A stretch of 64,000 bases of DNA from contig JAKLIF010000004.1 in assembly GCA_022709755.1 (NCBI GenBank), positions 186,001 through 250,000 on the forward strand, read 5' to 3'. Under the pieces are notes generated by a model. That model made no database searches. It was given only the letters and a program-made list of their open reading frames with translations, and had not been told where the DNA came from. The position numbers and the translations under genes were made by a program. Positions within the stretch are counted from its first letter, which is position 1; every line of letters starts with the position of its first letter. Origin of the DNA: Elusimicrobiota bacterium (GTDB lineage Bacteria; Elusimicrobiota; Elusimicrobia; FEN-1173; JAKLIF01). Below are positions 43,557-52,211 of the stretch, piece by piece.

Positions 43557-44294
43557 TTATTTGATTTCGCTCTTCTTTTTTTCTGCTCTCAACAAATCGG
43601 GCCTTTTCCGACGGGTACGTTCCATCGACATCTCCCGGCGCCATTGGGCGATACGGGCGTGGTTCCCTTCCAGGAGAACCTCGGGGACTTTACGGTCCCG
43701 CCAGACCTGCGGCCGGGTGTAGTGCGGGCAATCCAGAAGTCCCGACCACCCCTCAGCGAAAGAGTCCCACTTCAGGGAATCCTGGTCCTGAACCACGCCG
43801 GGTCTCCATCGGACCACGGCATCGGTCAACGCCATGGCCGGGATTTCCCCCCCCGTCAGAACCGCGTCTCCGACGGACACCTCCAGGTCCACCCAATCCA
43901 TCAGACGTTCATCCACTCCCTCGTAATGACCGCACAGGAGCACCAGATGTTTCCGGGCGGATAAAAATTCGACGAGTTTCTGGTCCAACCGGCGTCCCTG
44001 AGGAGACAGATAGACCACGGTGGATCGACGTTTTCTTTTGGGATCGGCCGGGATCCCCAGCGTCCGGAACGTCCGAAAAACCGGATCGGGCTTCAGCACC
44101 ATCCCCGGTCCGCCGCCGAAGGGCCGGTCATCGGCCGTCCGATGACGGTCGGTCGCCTGGGTGCGGATATCATGGACTTGAATGCGAACCAGGCCTTTTT
44201 CCTGCGCCTTCCCGATCAGACTCTCGGTGAAGACTCCCTGGAACATCTTCGGGAACAGCGTCAGGATGTCGATTGTCAGCGGTTGACGCTTCAT
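43557..44294 (-). CDS. trmD: tRNA (guanine-37-N1)-methyltransferase
   Basis: A 245-residue SPOUT methyltransferase that makes m1G37 in tRNAs with a G at 36, preventing +1 frameshifting. [11 protein letters not shown] opens the protein, [15 protein letters not shown] is present, and the knot has [13 protein letters not shown] with [15 protein letters not shown] and the SAM site [15 protein letters not shown]. It lies between rplS and rimM, as in most bacteria. Confidence 0.97.
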   Translation of the reverse strand: MKRQPLTIDILTLFPKMFQGVFTESLIGKAQEKGLVRIQVHDIRTQATDRHRTADDRPFGGGPGMVLKPDPVFRTFRTLGIPADPKRKRRSTVVYLSPQGRRLDQKLVEFLSARKHLVLLCGHYEGVDERLMDWVDLEVSVGDAVLTGGEIPAMALTDAVVRWRPGVVQDQDSLKWDSFAEGWSGLLDCPHYTRPQVWRDRKVPEVLLEGNHARIAQWRREMSMERTRRKRPDLLRAEKKKSEIK

Positions 44295-44302
44295 CGGCGG
44301 CG

Positions 44303-44602
44303 TCAGCCCTCGTAAATCTCTCTCAATCCGGCCGGAAGGCGGACCGTGATCATCTTCCCGGGCAGATCCAACCCGACCACCACCGTTTTGAGCGCCGGGA
44401 TCAAATACTCCTTTTTCTCGCCTTTGACGACGAACACGTCGTTGGCGCCGGTCGGGAGGACATCCACCAACACACCCAGTTCTTCCCCCGACTCCGTCAC
44501 CACCCGGCTTCCCGCCAGTTCGGCGACGAGGATCTGGTCTTCCGGGGGCACCTCCGGGGCCTGTCCCGGGCGAAGCCGTCGTCCCTTACTCTGCCAGTTC
44601 AA
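44303..44602 (-). CDS. rimM: RimM, short form with little of the N-terminal domain
   Basis: A 16S rRNA processing factor usually 170-180 residues long. Here only the C-terminal PRC-barrel is present: VVTESGEELGVLVDVLPTGANDVFVVKGEKKEYLIPALK and VRLPAGLREIYEG, preceded by a short LRPGQAPEVPPEDQILVAELAG that corresponds to the end of the N-terminal domain. The first ~80 residues have no counterpart because the KH gene ends at 44586. I set the start at TTG 44602, overlapping the KH stop by 17 bases; a GTG slightly later is possible, and the GTG at 44656 would overlap KH further. Either this lineage uses a reduced RimM or the gene is degenerate. Confidence 0.72.
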   Translation of the reverse strand: MNWQSKGRRLRPGQAPEVPPEDQILVAELAGSRVVTESGEELGVLVDVLPTGANDVFVVKGEKKEYLIPALKTVVVGLDLPGKMITVRLPAGLREIYEG

Positions 44603-44861
44603 CGGAAAACGGACCCTGTTCCTTCGAGAGCGTGCACCCGGGTTCAGGTTCCGCACTCCTCTCGAACGCGGCGTTCACGACGGCACGGATGGCCTTGATG
44701 GTTTTCCCCTGTTTCCCGATCACACGGCCTTTGTCTTCCTGGACCACGCGGATCCGGATGCAGGGGCCCTTATCCTGATCGGTCAGTTCGGCCTCCACCC
44801 GATCGGGATGATCCACGATGGCCTTTACGACGTAAAGAGCCAGATCCAGCGGCGACGACAT
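44586..44861 (-). CDS. khpA: KH-domain RNA-binding protein KhpA
   Basis: A 91-residue single KH domain with the GxxG loop in RVIGKQGKTIKAIRAVV. It is found between rpsP and rimM in many genomes and forms a complex with KhpB in others, acting in RNA binding and cell elongation. The ~15-residue tail after the core is a little longer than usual and runs into rimM. Confidence 0.93.
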   Translation of the reverse strand: MSSPLDLALYVVKAIVDHPDRVEAELTDQDKGPCIRIRVVQEDKGRVIGKQGKTIKAIRAVVNAAFERSAEPEPGCTLSKEQGPFSVELAE

Positions 44862-44875
44862 GGAATGATTTAAGA

Positions 44876-45130
44876 TTAACTTTCAGACGTTGCCAGCAGG
44901 CCGGCTTTCTTCAGCACCGTGGACGCGGACCCGGTCGGTTGGGCCCCCGTGGACAGCCAGTAACGCAGACGATCGGAATCGATCGTGATCTTGTCGGATG
45001 TATTCTGAGGATGATAATGTCCGAGGACTTCCAGACAGGCCGCATCACGCGACTTTCGGCGGTCGATGACCACCAGCCGGAAATGAGGCGTATGGGGTCG
45101 GCCCACTTTTTGGAATCTTATTCTGACCAC
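44876..45130 (-). CDS. rpsP: Ribosomal protein S16
   Basis: An 84-residue small-subunit protein: MVRIRFQKVGRPHTPHFRLV and RRKSRDAACLEVLGHYHP are characteristic. The start is GTG at 45130 with GGAG about six bases upstream; an ATG two bases further up is out of frame. It is the first gene of the minus-strand translation block. ffh, which often precedes rpsP, is absent. Confidence 0.96.
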   Translation of the reverse strand: MVRIRFQKVGRPHTPHFRLVVIDRRKSRDAACLEVLGHYHPQNTSDKITIDSDRLRYWLSTGAQPTGSASTVLKKAGLLATSES

Positions 45131-45166
45131 ATTGTCTCCTTTTGACGAAGTGATTTCGGAGTGGAG

Positions 45167-45195
45167 ATGATATCTAAATCATCCACCATCGTCAA
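45167..45195 (-). promoter_or_regulatory. Promoter of the rpsP block
   Basis: On the minus strand -35 TTGACG (45190-45195) and -10 TATCAT (45167-45172) are separated by 17 bases, about 37 bases before the rpsP GTG. Confidence 0.65.
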
Positions 45196-45223
45196 GCATC
45201 CATGGACGCTCTTGTAGTTACTA

Positions 45224-45937
45224 CTATCCATTTACCGCGGGCTCATGGACCCATTGGACGACAGATGACAGGGGGAGCCGGTCGGGGACGAACGCATTGA
45301 CGGGAGCCTTCTCATCGGCGTAACCGACCGACAAGCCACAGACGATGAGCCGGTCGGCGGGCAGGCCCAGGCAAGAGCGGATGGTCCCGCTGTAACGAGC
45401 CAGGCTGAGTTGGGGACAGCTCGACAGTCCGACCGCGCGGAGGCCCAGCATGACGTTCTGCATGAAAAATCCCATGTCCAGGAACTGAGCCCGCTCCACC
45501 GTGCGGGGCATATGGAAGACGAGCACCACCGGCGCATGAAAGAACGTGTAGTTTTCCCTCTCATGGGCCCGGCGGCCCGCCTCGTCTCCCCGGGCGATCC
45601 CTTTCAACCGATAGAGGGCCAGACCGCATTCGCGGGCGCGGGCGGCGAACCCCTCGGGCAACTCTTCCGGATAAAAACGGTAGTCCGGCTGTTCGACGAT
45701 CCCCTGGTCGAATTTCGAGCAGATCCGTTCCGAGAGGCGGTCCCGCGCGGCGCCGGACACCACGACGACCCGCCACGGCTGCATGTTCTTGGCCGACGGG
45801 GCCTGACATGCCGACGACAGCACTTTCCCGAGAACGTCCCTGTCGACGGGCGTCGGGAGGAACGCCCGCTTGGAATGACGCGAAGCGATCAAGTCCAAAA
45901 ACTCCTTCCCTTCAGACGTCCCGTTGTTCACCGGCAT
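45224..45937 (-). CDS. Nitroreductase-family flavoprotein
   Basis: A 237-residue FMN-dependent oxidoreductase. FMN-binding motifs are SRHSKRAFLPTPVDRD, CQAPSAKNMQPWRVVVV and the C-terminal GLPADRLIVCGLSVGYADE. Length and the order of motifs are those of the NfsB/NfnB-like group, which reduce nitroaromatics, quinones or enals. Its ATG overlaps the anti-sigma-like gene stop by ten bases, so it is the third gene of an ECF sigma unit and is perhaps a regulon output in redox stress. Confidence 0.9.
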   Translation of the reverse strand: MPVNNGTSEGKEFLDLIASRHSKRAFLPTPVDRDVLGKVLSSACQAPSAKNMQPWRVVVVSGAARDRLSERICSKFDQGIVEQPDYRFYPEELPEGFAARARECGLALYRLKGIARGDEAGRRAHERENYTFFHAPVVLVFHMPRTVERAQFLDMGFFMQNVMLGLRAVGLSSCPQLSLARYSGTIRSCLGLPADRLIVCGLSVGYADEKAPVNAFVPDRLPLSSVVQWVHEPAVNG

Positions 45938-46152
45938 GATCTCAACCTCGCTAACAGACGTTTTTTAACGGCGGACGGGATCCGCGACGGAGGGATCCCC
46001 GACAACAGTTTCCGGAGGCGCACCAGCTCCCCTGCGCCATCGGCGCATTCCCGGCATCGTTCGAGATGCCTGCGGAATCCGGCGGGCCAACAACCACAAT
46101 CCCCCCGATCGATGCAATCCGCCAGATATTTCCGGCCCGTGCGACAACTCAA
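45928..46152 (-). CDS. Small zinc-binding anti-sigma-like protein
   Basis: A 74-residue protein in a frame that starts at TTG (46152) overlapping the ECF sigma stop. It contains CGCWPAGFRRHLERCREC: the H-x3-C-x2-C zinc motif of ZAS-type anti-sigma factors, with extra cysteines around. The C-terminus is a basic helix (IPSAVKKRLLARLRSCR); there is no transmembrane segment, so it would be a soluble anti-sigma factor whose Zn-Cys site could sense oxidation. The call rests on the motif and gene order; the unusual start lowers certainty. Confidence 0.65.
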   Translation of the reverse strand: MSCRTGRKYLADCIDRGDCGCWPAGFRRHLERCRECADGAGELVRLRKLLSGIPPSRIPSAVKKRLLARLRSCR

Positions 46153-46742
46153 GGATGAGCCCCCCCGTGGACATATTTGTTCAGCCGAGTCCTCAGGAGC
46201 AACCGCCCCCGATGGAGCCGCGATTTGACCGCGGGCAGACTCAGGTTCAATATCTTTGCGATCTCCTCGTTGGAAAGCCCCTGCATGTCCTTCAGGACGA
46301 CGGCGAGCCGGTAGTCGACGGGCAAAGCCTCCAACGCGGCCGTGACGACCTCCTGGACTTCCTTCCGATGCGCCCGCTTGGCCGGATCCCCCTTGGGGTC
46401 CTTCAGGATATTCTCGGAGACCCCCTCGTCGGGCCCTTCTCCCGGCATGGACGTGACGATCGGCACCGTCCGTTCGTTTTTGCGCCGACGGAGCTTCATC
46501 CAGCAGAGGTTCGCCGCGATCCGGTACAGCCACGTGCCCAGATGGGAACGCGATTGATATTGGCGGATCTTCTTGAACGCCGTCACGAAAGTCTCCTGGT
46601 AGATATCCTCGGCTTCGGAGGGAGCTCCCGCGCACACATGGTGGGAGAGGTTGAAGATGCGGTCCCCATACAGACGGACCAACTGGGAGAAAGCGGTCCC
46701 GTCCCCCTGCTGACTGCGCGCGATCAATTCCGTCTCATCCAT
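46149..46742 (-). CDS. ECF-type sigma-70 factor
   Basis: A 197-residue RNA polymerase sigma factor of the extracytoplasmic-function class. Region 2 has QLVRLYGDRIFNLSHHV and DIYQETFVTAFKKI, with WLYRIAANLCWMKLRRRK at 2.4; region 4 has EALPVDYRLAVVLKDMQGLS and IAKILNLSLPAVKSRLHRGR. The start at 46742 avoids overlap with the macro-domain gene and has GGATGAGG just upstream. It is followed by an overlapping anti-sigma-like gene and a nitroreductase. Confidence 0.94.
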   Translation of the reverse strand: MDETELIARSQQGDGTAFSQLVRLYGDRIFNLSHHVCAGAPSEAEDIYQETFVTAFKKIRQYQSRSHLGTWLYRIAANLCWMKLRRRKNERTVPIVTSMPGEGPDEGVSENILKDPKGDPAKRAHRKEVQEVVTAALEALPVDYRLAVVLKDMQGLSNEEIAKILNLSLPAVKSRLHRGRLLLRTRLNKYVHGGAHP

Positions 46743-46746
46743 CGCC

Positions 46747-47250
<504 letters not shown>

Positions 47251-47336
47251 GCGCTCCGGCCTCCTGCAAAATCATCCCAAATAGTATACAATTTTGGCGT
47301 TGTTCACCGACTTCAAAACGAACGGAGGAATAGACG

Positions 47337-47573
47337 ATGACCCCACCCAAGATCGCCGACAAAAAACCAGCCGTATTGGAACTGGATCCGGGAAAATATT
47401 ACTGGTGCACCTGCGGCACCTCGCTGAAACAGCCTTTCTGCGACGGGTCCCATAAAGGATCCGACTTCAAACCGATGCTCGTCGAACTGACGGAGAAGAA
47501 AAAAGTCGCCCTGTGCCAGTGCAAACAGACCAAGAACCCTCCCTTCTGCGACGGCGCCCACACGAAACTCTGA
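47337..47573 (+). CDS. Double CDGSH iron-sulfur protein
   Basis: A 78-residue protein with two CDGSH-type [2Fe-2S] motifs: CTCGTSLKQPFCDGSHKG and CQCKQTKNPPFCDGAHTK (C-x-C-x9-C-x3-H each; the second has A for S). Such proteins (mitoNEET relatives) carry redox-active clusters with one histidine ligand; bacterial roles are not established. A TATACAAT-like -10 about 45 bases upstream fits its promoter. Good ribosome site GGAGG upstream. No obvious partner. Confidence 0.93.
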   Translation: MTPPKIADKKPAVLELDPGKYYWCTCGTSLKQPFCDGSHKGSDFKPMLVELTEKKKVALCQCKQTKNPPFCDGAHTKL

Positions 47574-47631
47574 GGAAATCCTCTCACCCGGTTCACCGTT
47601 CCGTGAGGGGGTGGTGAGCCCCAGGGAAACC

Positions 47632-49248
47632 ATGGACAATCATTCCTTCCGCGCGCGACCGTTCTCGGTTTCCGTGGAAGTCGCGGTCCTCTCCGCCCTC
47701 CTCCTCCTGTTCCTCGGCATCACGGGGTTCCGTCTCTATTCCCCCGGATTCTATTTCGACGCCATCCCCGACGAAGCCAGGGCCCTGTCTTGGGCCGAGT
47801 CCTTGCGGGCCGGAAGGTTCCATTTCCTGTCATCGTGGGGGGCGATGCCCCTCTACCACGGGAACCTGACCAGTTATTTCCTCTTCCCCGTCTTTTACCT
47901 CCTCGGGCCCCAATGGACCCTGATCCGGCTTTGGCCGATCTTTTGGGGAATGCTGACCTTGATTTCGACCTACCTTCTGGTGAGGCGGGCCTTCGACGTC
48001 CCCACCGCCGCCGGGACGGTCTTCCTTCTGGCCATCCATCCCGCCTTTGCGATGGGGATCAAGGTCGGTCAGTATTACGGAAGTCTCATGTTGTTCTTCT
48101 CGACGACGGGATTACTCCTCTTCCTGAGGGCTTGGCAGGAGAAGAGCGCCGTTTCATGGGCACTGGCGATCTTCGTGTCTTCGCTGGGATTGGGGACGCG
48201 CCTTTGGTACAGTTGGTTCCTCATCGGACTTTGCGTCTGCGGCCTGGCGTTCTCCGGACACCTCTGGCGACGTTTCAACCTGGGGGACACTTCCCGTCGG
48301 CGATGGTTCGTCTACGGTGGGATCGTCGCCCTCCTCCCGATGTCTGTCATGATCATCTACGGATTGATGCAGAGAGGATACGCCGACATCTCCGGCACCC
48401 TGCACCCCCAGTCCCTCGAAAATCCCTGTCGGCAGTTCCTCAGACTCACCCACCAGATGTTGCTCGGGCTCAACGCCTACAATTATTATTTCAACGGCGC
48501 GGCTCCGTCCATCCGGAAGATCGCGCACTCGCCCCTCAACACCCTGTATCCCCCTGTCTTCTGGGTCTCCCTCCTCTGGTGCGCCCTCCGGCCGGTCATC
48601 AAGCCGGCCCATCAGAGCCGAGGACCGCTGACATTCCTGGTCCTGTTGTTCATCTCCATGATGGGCGCGGCGGCCTTCACGTTCAAGTTCAGGGCCTTCG
48701 CCCACCACTACATCGTCTTCTACCCCCTCTACCAGATCATCATCGTGGTGGCCCTCAAGGACATTCTGCAACGCAGTCTCCGTTACCCCCTGTTGACCCT
48801 CCTCATCGTCGGAAGCAGCGTCCAGTTCATCCTCAGCGAGACATATGCGTTGACCGGATTCATGCGGCGCGTGTCGATCCACGGAGGTCTGAACAAGGCC
48901 ACGGACCGCATCTACGACCTATCCGACCAAATCGACCGCTATGCGATTAAAAATCGATCCGTCCCGATCCTGACGTCCTATTATGTCGCCCAAAACCTTT
49001 CCTTCCTCAACGCCGGTTCCGATATCCGTGCGGGCGACGATCCGGACGCGCTCAAACTCCTCCTCGGCGGAACACCCCGGTTCGCCTACATCCTGTCCCA
49101 TTGGGACACAGAACAGGCCGGGCTTCCGACGCTCCGGTCCCTGTCGATGAAACACGGTTATTCGATCAACCGGTTGCACCGTCTCCACGACAAAGACGGT
49201 TCCCCGGTCTTCGACTTTTTCGAGTTGACTCGGGACTCCAAAGACTGA
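47632..49248 (+). CDS. Polytopic GT-C-like glycosyltransferase (PMT/GT39-like)
   Basis: A 538-residue protein with about eleven to twelve helices. The first periplasmic loop carries FDAIPDEARALSWAES, the acidic pair expected at the GT-C active site, and a following HGNLTSYFLFPVFYLLGP is common in ArnT/PMT-like families. A C-terminal soluble part of ~120 residues (DRYAIKNRSVPILTSYYVA) follows. The ATG at 47632 is preferred over a GTG 21 bases upstream. Likely to use a polyprenyl-phosphate sugar; no sugar genes are adjacent here, only a CDGSH and a hemerythrin gene. Confidence 0.7.
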   Translation: MDNHSFRARPFSVSVEVAVLSALLLLFLGITGFRLYSPGFYFDAIPDEARALSWAESLRAGRFHFLSSWGAMPLYHGNLTSYFLFPVFYLLGPQWTLIRLWPIFWGMLTLISTYLLVRRAFDVPTAAGTVFLLAIHPAFAMGIKVGQYYGSLMLFFSTTGLLLFLRAWQEKSAVSWALAIFVSSLGLGTRLWYSWFLIGLCVCGLAFSGHLWRRFNLGDTSRRRWFVYGGIVALLPMSVMIIYGLMQRGYADISGTLHPQSLENPCRQFLRLTHQMLLGLNAYNYYFNGAAPSIRKIAHSPLNTLYPPVFWVSLLWCALRPVIKPAHQSRGPLTFLVLLFISMMGAAAFTFKFRAFAHHYIVFYPLYQIIIVVALKDILQRSLRYPLLTLLIVGSSVQFILSETYALTGFMRRVSIHGGLNKATDRIYDLSDQIDRYAIKNRSVPILTSYYVAQNLSFLNAGSDIRAGDDPDALKLLLGGTPRFAYILSHWDTEQAGLPTLRSLSMKHGYSINRLHRLHDKDGSPVFDFFELTRDSKD

Positions 49249-49260
49249 TATAGATATCGC

Positions 49261-49740
49261 ATGCGAAAGACCTCATTCCCCGGCATCGACACCACTCCCA
49301 CCCGGAGACTCCTGGCGGACCATCGGATGATACGAAAGATTTTGGAAGGGATCCGGCCAGGTCCACCGCGTCTCGGGGAACTCCTGAAGACGTTGAGGAG
49401 GGCGGTATTGGCTCACGCGTGGTTTGAGAACGAGGTTCTTTTACCGGGGATCCGACAGGAAGGATTCTGGATGAACTGTTTCCTCGACGAGATCGTCGTC
49501 GAGCACACCGACATCGAAAAACTATTGGACCGACTTCTGAAATTCCGCCACCCCCCGACCGAGAGGTTCTCCGCGATCTTGACCCAACTCAAGGGGGTGC
49601 TGAACGCCCACTTCCTCAAGGAAGAGGAAGCCCTCTTTCCATTGACGGAAGAGCGTCTGTCCCCGCAAGCCCTCCAACGGCTTTCCGCCGAGATGAACCG
49701 CCGCCAGTCCGAGGCGCGCCGCTTCTCGACGGGGAACTGA
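49261..49740 (+). CDS. Hemerythrin-like domain protein
   Basis: A 159-residue four-helix protein with the di-iron/cation pattern: LLADHRMIRKIL, VLAHAWFENEVLLPG, VVEHTDIEKLL and LNAHFLKEEEALFPL. Hemerythrin domains bind O2 or NO, or act in iron and stress responses (YtfE-like). Only twelve bases separate it from the upstream membrane protein. Confidence 0.9.
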   Translation: MRKTSFPGIDTTPTRRLLADHRMIRKILEGIRPGPPRLGELLKTLRRAVLAHAWFENEVLLPGIRQEGFWMNCFLDEIVVEHTDIEKLLDRLLKFRHPPTERFSAILTQLKGVLNAHFLKEEEALFPLTEERLSPQALQRLSAEMNRRQSEARRFSTGN

Positions 49741-49747
49741 CCCGCCG

Positions 49748-50323
49748 TCAGATCGACTGCGCGACGCGGCGGACTTCCTCCAGCATGGCCTTCCGGTCGG
49801 CGTCGGAGACGAACGGGACCGCGTTGAAATACACATGCCGCAAGACCTGTATCCCGCAGAACCGCAAGATCCCGTCCTCCATCATCTGATTCAGACTCTT
49901 GACCATCCCTGAAGACTCGTAGAGCTCCTTGGGAGAACCGGTCGTATTGAAGATGACCGCTTTTTTAGAGGAGAGGAGCGGTTGGACCCCCTGGGAACCG
50001 ATGGAATAGGCGAAGCCATGGCTGAACACCCGGTCGATATACCCCTTCAATCGGGCGGGAAGACCGGTCCACCAGATCGGGAACACGAAGGTGATCACAT
50101 CGGCCCAGCGGATGTGGTCTTGTTCGATCTGGATATCGGCGGGCGCGGTCCCCTTCTGAAGAGCGACGAAATCGCTCCCTTTCAGGACGGAGTCGAAGTC
50201 GAGCGCGTACAGATCCCGGAGACGGACCTCATTTTTCTTTTGGAGCTCCCCGGCGAACGTGTCGAGGATGGCGTGATTGAAACTTTTTGGATTGGGATGG
50301 CAATACACGATGAGGTGTTTCAT
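49748..50323 (-). CDS. NAD(P)H-quinone oxidoreductase, flavodoxin fold
   Basis: A 191-residue flavoprotein of the KefF/MdaB/NQO1-type family. HLIVYCHPNPKSFNHAI is the FMN phosphate loop, FPIWWTGLPARLKGYIDRVF and NTTGSPKELYE are the substrate and flavin loops. It makes two-electron reductions of quinones. The start at 50323 (MKHLIV) is supported by GGAGGACATC just upstream; a longer frame runs into the radical SAM gene, with whose 3' end this gene overlaps by ~95 bases. Confidence 0.88.
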   Translation of the reverse strand: MKHLIVYCHPNPKSFNHAILDTFAGELQKKNEVRLRDLYALDFDSVLKGSDFVALQKGTAPADIQIEQDHIRWADVITFVFPIWWTGLPARLKGYIDRVFSHGFAYSIGSQGVQPLLSSKKAVIFNTTGSPKELYESSGMVKSLNQMMEDGILRFCGIQVLRHVYFNAVPFVSDADRKAMLEEVRRVAQSI

Positions 50324-52115
50324 GGTGATGTCCTCCTTTGGAATGCGCGTAGTGTTTCGATGAATATATTTTACCTTTTCGGGAGCCGCGGGAGTGCTCA
50401 TACTTTTTATGCCAGAAGAAGTATTCCTTCTGACGGCGCTGGGCCCGCGCGGTCTTGGGAGACACGACCGCCTCCTTCGTGGACGGGTCCACGCCGGAAT
50501 GATAGACCACCGACGACACCGTCATGGGAGTGGGCGTGAATTCCTGGACCTGTTCCAGCCGATATCCCAGTTTTTCCACCTTGTCGGCCAGGCGCGCCAT
50601 GTCCTGATCCGACGTCCCCGGATGCCCCGAGATGAAGTAGGGCAGCAGATCCTGGTGCAATCCGGATTGACGGGAATACTCGTCGAAGACCCTCTTAAAC
50701 TCGATGAATTTATCGAAGGACGGCTTGCGCATCCGCCGGAGGACGGAATCCTCGGTGTGTTCCGGCGCCACTTTCAGGCGGCCCGAGACATGATGGCGGA
50801 CGAGTTCGCGGATGTAATCCGGATGAGCCAGGCACAGGTCGTGGCGGATCCCGCTGGAGATGATGACTTTTTTGATCCCCGGGACGGCTCGGACGGCCCG
50901 ATAGAGGTCCAGGAGAGCGGCGGGATTGGTGTCCAGGTTCCGGCAGATCTGCGGGTGGATGCACGACACCGCGCGGCACCGGAGACACTGCTCGGGGTCT
51001 TTCCCCCTCATGCCGTACATGTTCGCCGACGGTCCGCCCAGGTCGCTGAGATACCCCTGGAACCCCTCCATCTCTTTGATCGCCTCCACTTCCTGGAGGA
51101 TGGATCTTTTGGAGCGGCTGACGATGGTGCGTCCTTGGTGCGCGCTGAGCGTGCAGAAACTGCAGCCCCCGAAACAACCCCGATGGATCGTGACGGAAAA
51201 TTTGATCATGCGATGGGCCGGGATCTCCCCCCTCTTCCGATACTTCGGGTGGGGCAACCGGGTGTAGGGCAGGTCGTAGGACGCATCGAGCTCCTCGTCG
51301 GTCCAGACCTCCTCGGCGGGATTCACGACGACGGTGCGGTCCCCGACGGGCTGGGAGAGGCGCTGACCGTCCGTGCGGTTGGATTCCACCTCGACCCCAT
51401 GGAAGGCCTCGGCGAACTTCCGCGAGTCTCCGACGCACGTCTCGTGGGACGGCAGGACGAGGTCCTGCCAGAGCTTGTTCTTCGGAAGGCTGTCGGACGC
51501 CGGCTGGACGAACGCCGTCTGCGGGAGCGTCTTCAAGGAAGAGAAGGGAACGCCCCGTCTCATCAACCGGACGATTTCCCGGATCGTCTTCTCCCCCATG
51601 CCGTACACCAGCAGGTCGGCTCCGCTCTCGATCAAGACGGACGGGCGGAGACGGTCGGACCAAAAATCGTAATGGGTCAGCCGCCGGAGGGACGCCTCGA
51701 TCCCCCCGAGGACGACGGGGACATCGGGGTAGAGCCGTTTCAATATCTTGGAATAGACGGTCACCGCATAATCGGGACGAAACCCCGCGCGGCCGTCGGG
51801 GGTGAACGCGTCGTCGGAACGCAGGCGGCGGGCGGCCGTATAATGGTTCACCATCGAATCCATGTTCCCCGACGTGACCCCGAAGAAGAGGCGCGGCGCG
51901 CCGAACTTCTTGAAATCCCGCAGGTCGTCCTGCCAGTTGGGCTGGGGGATGATCGCCACCCGCAGTCCCTCCTGTTCCAACACGCGCCCGATCACCGCCA
52001 CGCCAAAAGCCGGGTGGTCCACATACGCGTCCCCGGTCACCAGGACGACATCCACCTCGTTCCAACCCCGCTGGATCATCTCATCCCGTGTGATGGGCAA
52101 CCACTTCAGAATCAT
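50229..52115 (-). CDS. YgiQ family radical SAM protein
   Basis: A 628-residue protein. The N-terminal cobalamin-binding-like/unknown domain (DVVLVTGDAYVDHPAFGVAVIGRVL) is followed by the radical SAM cysteines in HRGCFGGCSFCTL, then CLRCRAVSCIHPQICRN with further cysteines, and VAPEHTEDSVLRRMRKP. The family is widely conserved with no proven role; an rRNA/tRNA or cofactor function has been suggested. The C-terminal ~40 residues are basic and histidine-rich (SKGGHHHETPHR) and run over the start of the quinone reductase gene. Confidence 0.9.
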   Translation of the reverse strand: MILKWLPITRDEMIQRGWNEVDVVLVTGDAYVDHPAFGVAVIGRVLEQEGLRVAIIPQPNWQDDLRDFKKFGAPRLFFGVTSGNMDSMVNHYTAARRLRSDDAFTPDGRAGFRPDYAVTVYSKILKRLYPDVPVVLGGIEASLRRLTHYDFWSDRLRPSVLIESGADLLVYGMGEKTIREIVRLMRRGVPFSSLKTLPQTAFVQPASDSLPKNKLWQDLVLPSHETCVGDSRKFAEAFHGVEVESNRTDGQRLSQPVGDRTVVVNPAEEVWTDEELDASYDLPYTRLPHPKYRKRGEIPAHRMIKFSVTIHRGCFGGCSFCTLSAHQGRTIVSRSKRSILQEVEAIKEMEGFQGYLSDLGGPSANMYGMRGKDPEQCLRCRAVSCIHPQICRNLDTNPAALLDLYRAVRAVPGIKKVIISSGIRHDLCLAHPDYIRELVRHHVSGRLKVAPEHTEDSVLRRMRKPSFDKFIEFKRVFDEYSRQSGLHQDLLPYFISGHPGTSDQDMARLADKVEKLGYRLEQVQEFTPTPMTVSSVVYHSGVDPSTKEAVVSPKTARAQRRQKEYFFWHKKYEHSRGSRKGKIYSSKHYAHSKGGHHHETPHRVLPSQSKKFQSRHPRHVRRGAPKEK

Positions 52116-52211
52116 CGCATTCCCCCTGGGGGTCTTCCCGTAAAACCGGAGAAGCCCCGATCAATATATGATAAAATAGTAACATAACATAAGCCACTGA
52201 AAAGAACCGCC

